64,000 bases of DNA from CBDDKZ01 sp965230415 (lineage in GTDB: Bacteria; Bacteroidota; Bacteroidia; Cytophagales; JAAEPT01): assembly GCA_965230415.1 (NCBI GenBank), contig CBDDKZ010000005.1, forward strand, positions 620,001 through 684,000. Direction: 5' to 3'. The notes beneath the pieces were generated by a model. It worked only from the letters and a program-made list of their open reading frames with translations, made no database searches and was not told the DNA's origin. Position numbers and translations under genes: made by a program. Of this stretch, positions 62,155 through 64,000 are shown piece by piece. How positions within the stretch are numbered: the first letter of the stretch is position 1; each line of letters begins with the position of its first letter.

Positions 62155-64000
62155 TTAATCCATTGAAATCTCAAGAGCCAAGCCTCTTAGTTCATGTACA
62201 AGTACATTGAACGATTCAGGAATACTAGGCTTAGGAAGGTTTTCACCTTTCACAATAGCCTCGTAGGTCTTCGCTCTACCAATCACATCATCCGATTTGA
62301 TTGTTAAGATTTCCTGTAGAATATTAGAAGCGCCGAATGCCTCCAGCGCCCACACTTCCATTTCACCAAAACGCTGACCACCAAACTGAGCTTTACCTCC
62401 AAGTGGTTGTTGTGTAATGAGTGAGTATGGTCCTATTGATCGGGCGTGCATTTTATCATCTACCAAGTGTCCTAATTTCAACATATAAATGATACCTACG
62501 GTTGTAGGTTGATCAAATCTTTCTCCACTTAAACCGTCGAATAGATATGTTCTTCCAAAGTTTTGAATATCAGCCTTAGTCAATTCAGCCTGCACTTCGT
62601 CTCCACTTGCACCATCAAATATAGGCGTGGCATACTTTTTCCCTAATCTTCTTCCCGCCCAGCCAAGTACTGTTTCATATATTTGCCCGAGGTTCATACG
62701 GGACGGAACACCTAATGGGTTTAGAACTATATCCATAGGTGTACCATCTTCTAGGAAAGGCATATCCTCTTCGCGAACGATACGTGCCACTACTCCTTTA
62801 TTACCGTGACGACCGGCCATCTTATCACCTACTTTTAGCTTTCTCTTCTTAGCGATATAAACTTTGGCAAGTTGAACAATACCCGCAGGTAATTCATCTC
62901 CTACTTCTAAAGTAAATCGTTCTCTTTTAAATGTTGCACTTACTTTATTACGTTCGCCGTTAAAGTTTCTAATAAGCTGAACAAGTCGACCATTCAACTC
63001 AGAATCATCTGTCGCATAATCAAGGATAAGATCTGAGATGAAGTTCACTTCTTCAGGAACATTATATACACTTTCATCTCTGTAGGCATTCTTTGTTGGG
63101 AAGAAATTTTCAACTATATTTTTTCTTGAAAATTTAACACCTTTAGACATTACCTCGTCACCGAATTTGTGTTCTATTCCCTGGCAAGTAATACCTTCAA
63201 GAATTGCCACTAGTTTCTCAGTTAAGTCTTCCTTTATACGAGATAGATCCTTGCTATATTGTCTCTTAAGTTCCTCAACTGCTTTTTTTGCCAAGGCTCT
63301 TGTGTCCTTATCTTTCTTAGGACGCGAAAATAATTTTGTATCAATCACAACTCCTCTTAACGATGGAGAAGCTTTTAAGGACGCATCTTTAACATCGCCC
63401 GCTTTATCACCGAATATGGCTCGAAGTAATTTTTCTTCAGGCGTAGGATCCGTTTCTCCTTTAGGAGTAATTTTGCCTATTAAGATATCTCCTTCTTTAA
63501 TTTCGGCCCCTATACGTATTATTCCATTTTCATCCAGGTTCATCACAGACTCCTCACTAACGTTTGGAATTTCCGAAGTTAATTCTTCTTCACCACGCTT
63601 TGTGTCACGAACTTCCAATTCATATTCTGTGATATGTATAGATGTATATACGTCATCTCTTACTACTTTTTCGGAAATAACAATAGCATCCTCAAAGTTA
63701 TACCCCTGCCAAGGCATAAATGCTACCAATAAGTTTCTTCCCAGCGCTAGCTCACCACCTTGTGTTGCATATCCTTCAACAAGAACCTGGCCAGAAGTAA
63801 CACGATCTCCTTTTTTCACAATTGGAGTATGATTAATAGAAGTATCCTGGTTGGTTCTTCTAAATTTAATCAGTTCATACTCCGTAGTATCATCACCAAA
63901 ACGAATCATTCTTTCATCATCGTTCAGGTCATATTTAATTCTTATTTTTTTGGCATCAACATAAGTAACCTCTCCTTCACCTTCAGCATAAAGCAAAGAA
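62155..64000 (-). CDS. rpoB: RNA polymerase beta subunit, C-terminal part only
   Basis: The frame is open to the right edge, so the start and about half of the protein lie outside the window; about 615 residues are seen. Markers are GVNVLVAFMPW-type NLLVAFMPWQGYNFEDAIVI, GDKMAGRHGNKGVVARIV, NPLGVPSRMNLGQIYE, and the end GGKAQFGGQRFGEMEVWALE. The rifampicin-binding region is in the missing part. It is the first visible gene of the rpoB-rpoC-DUF3467 unit. Confidence 0.98.
   Translation of the reverse strand, partial: SLLYAEGEGEVTYVDAKKIRIKYDLNDDERMIRFGDDTTEYELIKFRRTNQDTSINHTPIVKKGDRVTSGQVLVEGYATQGGELALGRNLLVAFMPWQGYNFEDAIVISEKVVRDDVYTSIHITEYELEVRDTKRGEEELTSEIPNVSEESVMNLDENGIIRIGAEIKEGDILIGKITPKGETDPTPEEKLLRAIFGDKAGDVKDASLKASPSLRGVVIDTKLFSRPKKDKDTRALAKKAVEELKRQYSKDLSRIKEDLTEKLVAILEGITCQGIEHKFGDEVMSKGVKFSRKNIVENFFPTKNAYRDESVYNVPEEVNFISDLILDYATDDSELNGRLVQLIRNFNGERNKVSATFKRERFTLEVGDELPAGIVQLAKVYIAKKRKLKVGDKMAGRHGNKGVVARIVREEDMPFLEDGTPMDIVLNPLGVPSRMNLGQIYETVLGWAGRRLGKKYATPIFDGASGDEVQAELTKADIQNFGRTYLFDGLSGERFDQPTTVGIIYMLKLGHLVDDKMHARSIGPYSLITQQPLGGKAQFGGQRFGEMEVWALEAFGASNILQEILTIKSDDVIGRAKTYEAIVKGENLPKPSIPESFNVLVHELRGLALEISMD

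Noticed and set aside
63167..63832. A 221-codon plus-strand frame opposite rpoB
   Set aside because: Serine/phenylalanine-rich shadow of a highly conserved gene on the other strand.
1..64000. Insertion sequences, prophage genes, CRISPR arrays, rRNA genes
   Set aside because: No transposase or integrase motifs, terminal repeats, direct-repeat arrays or rRNA-like stretches were seen on either strand.

Overview
The window is an AT-rich chromosomal segment from a member of the Bacteroidota, most likely a Cytophagales-type gliding or marine bacterium. Evidence for this: type IX secretion (T9SS) cargo domains and a PorP/SprF-family protein; promoters of the form TTG-N18..21-TAnnTTTG; mostly A-rich start regions with little Shine-Dalgarno signal; zinc-free L36 and S14; a long-tailed L17; monomeric isocitrate dehydrogenase; and ECF sigma/anti-sigma pairs. 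No rRNA, CRISPR array, prophage or insertion sequence was seen.

Region 1 (1-10.6 kb) is a T9SS-associated surface-protein island. On the minus strand, in transcription order, it has an ECF sigma factor, a one-pass anti-sigma protein whose outer part resembles T9SS cargo (a SprB-like repeat plus a degenerate gliding-motility C-terminal domain), a secreted leucine-rich-repeat protein with a real C-terminal sorting domain, and a very large repeat adhesin that leaves the window at its left edge. A PorP/SprF-family gene is divergent, and a subtilisin-like protease with a T9SS type-A tail follows. This is the most interesting part of the window.

Region 2 (10.8-20 kb) holds tRNA-His, a DUF2461 protein, a basic coiled-coil protein, a probable operon of LpxH-like hydrolase, glycosyltransferase and GH1 glycosidase, a DegP/HtrA protease, a divergent Nramp-family transporter, tRNA-Asn with a GIY-YIG protein behind it, and a candidate small RNA.

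Region 3 (20-24.8 kb) has a second ECF sigma/anti-sigma pair with a very large extracytoplasmic domain. It is followed by a decayed TonB-dependent receptor and a membrane protein of unknown function whose start overlaps the receptor stop.

Region 4 (24.8-36.6 kb) is housekeeping: queA, ispD, ispH, monomeric icd, an OmpA-family protein, a small secreted protein, a LytTR response regulator, an M42 peptidase with a carboxyltransferase subunit, and a Ppx/GppA phosphatase.

Region 5 (36.6-64 kb) is almost entirely minus strand and carries the core gene-expression cluster. Read in transcription order it is rpoB (C-terminal part only), rpoC, a DUF3467 gene, then rpsL-rpsG-fusA-rpsJ, a terminator and a new promoter, then rplC-D-W-B-rpsS-rplV-rpsC-rplP-rpmC-rpsQ-rplN-X-E-rpsN, a gap with a hairpin, rpsH-rplF-R-rpsE-rpmD-rplO-secY-map-infA-rpmJ-rpsM-K-D-rpoA-rplQ, a terminator, then carA-eno and ftsB/divIC. 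The tuf gene is absent between fusA and rpsJ. Two genes shorter than 60 codons, rpmD and rpmJ, were found by direct reading.
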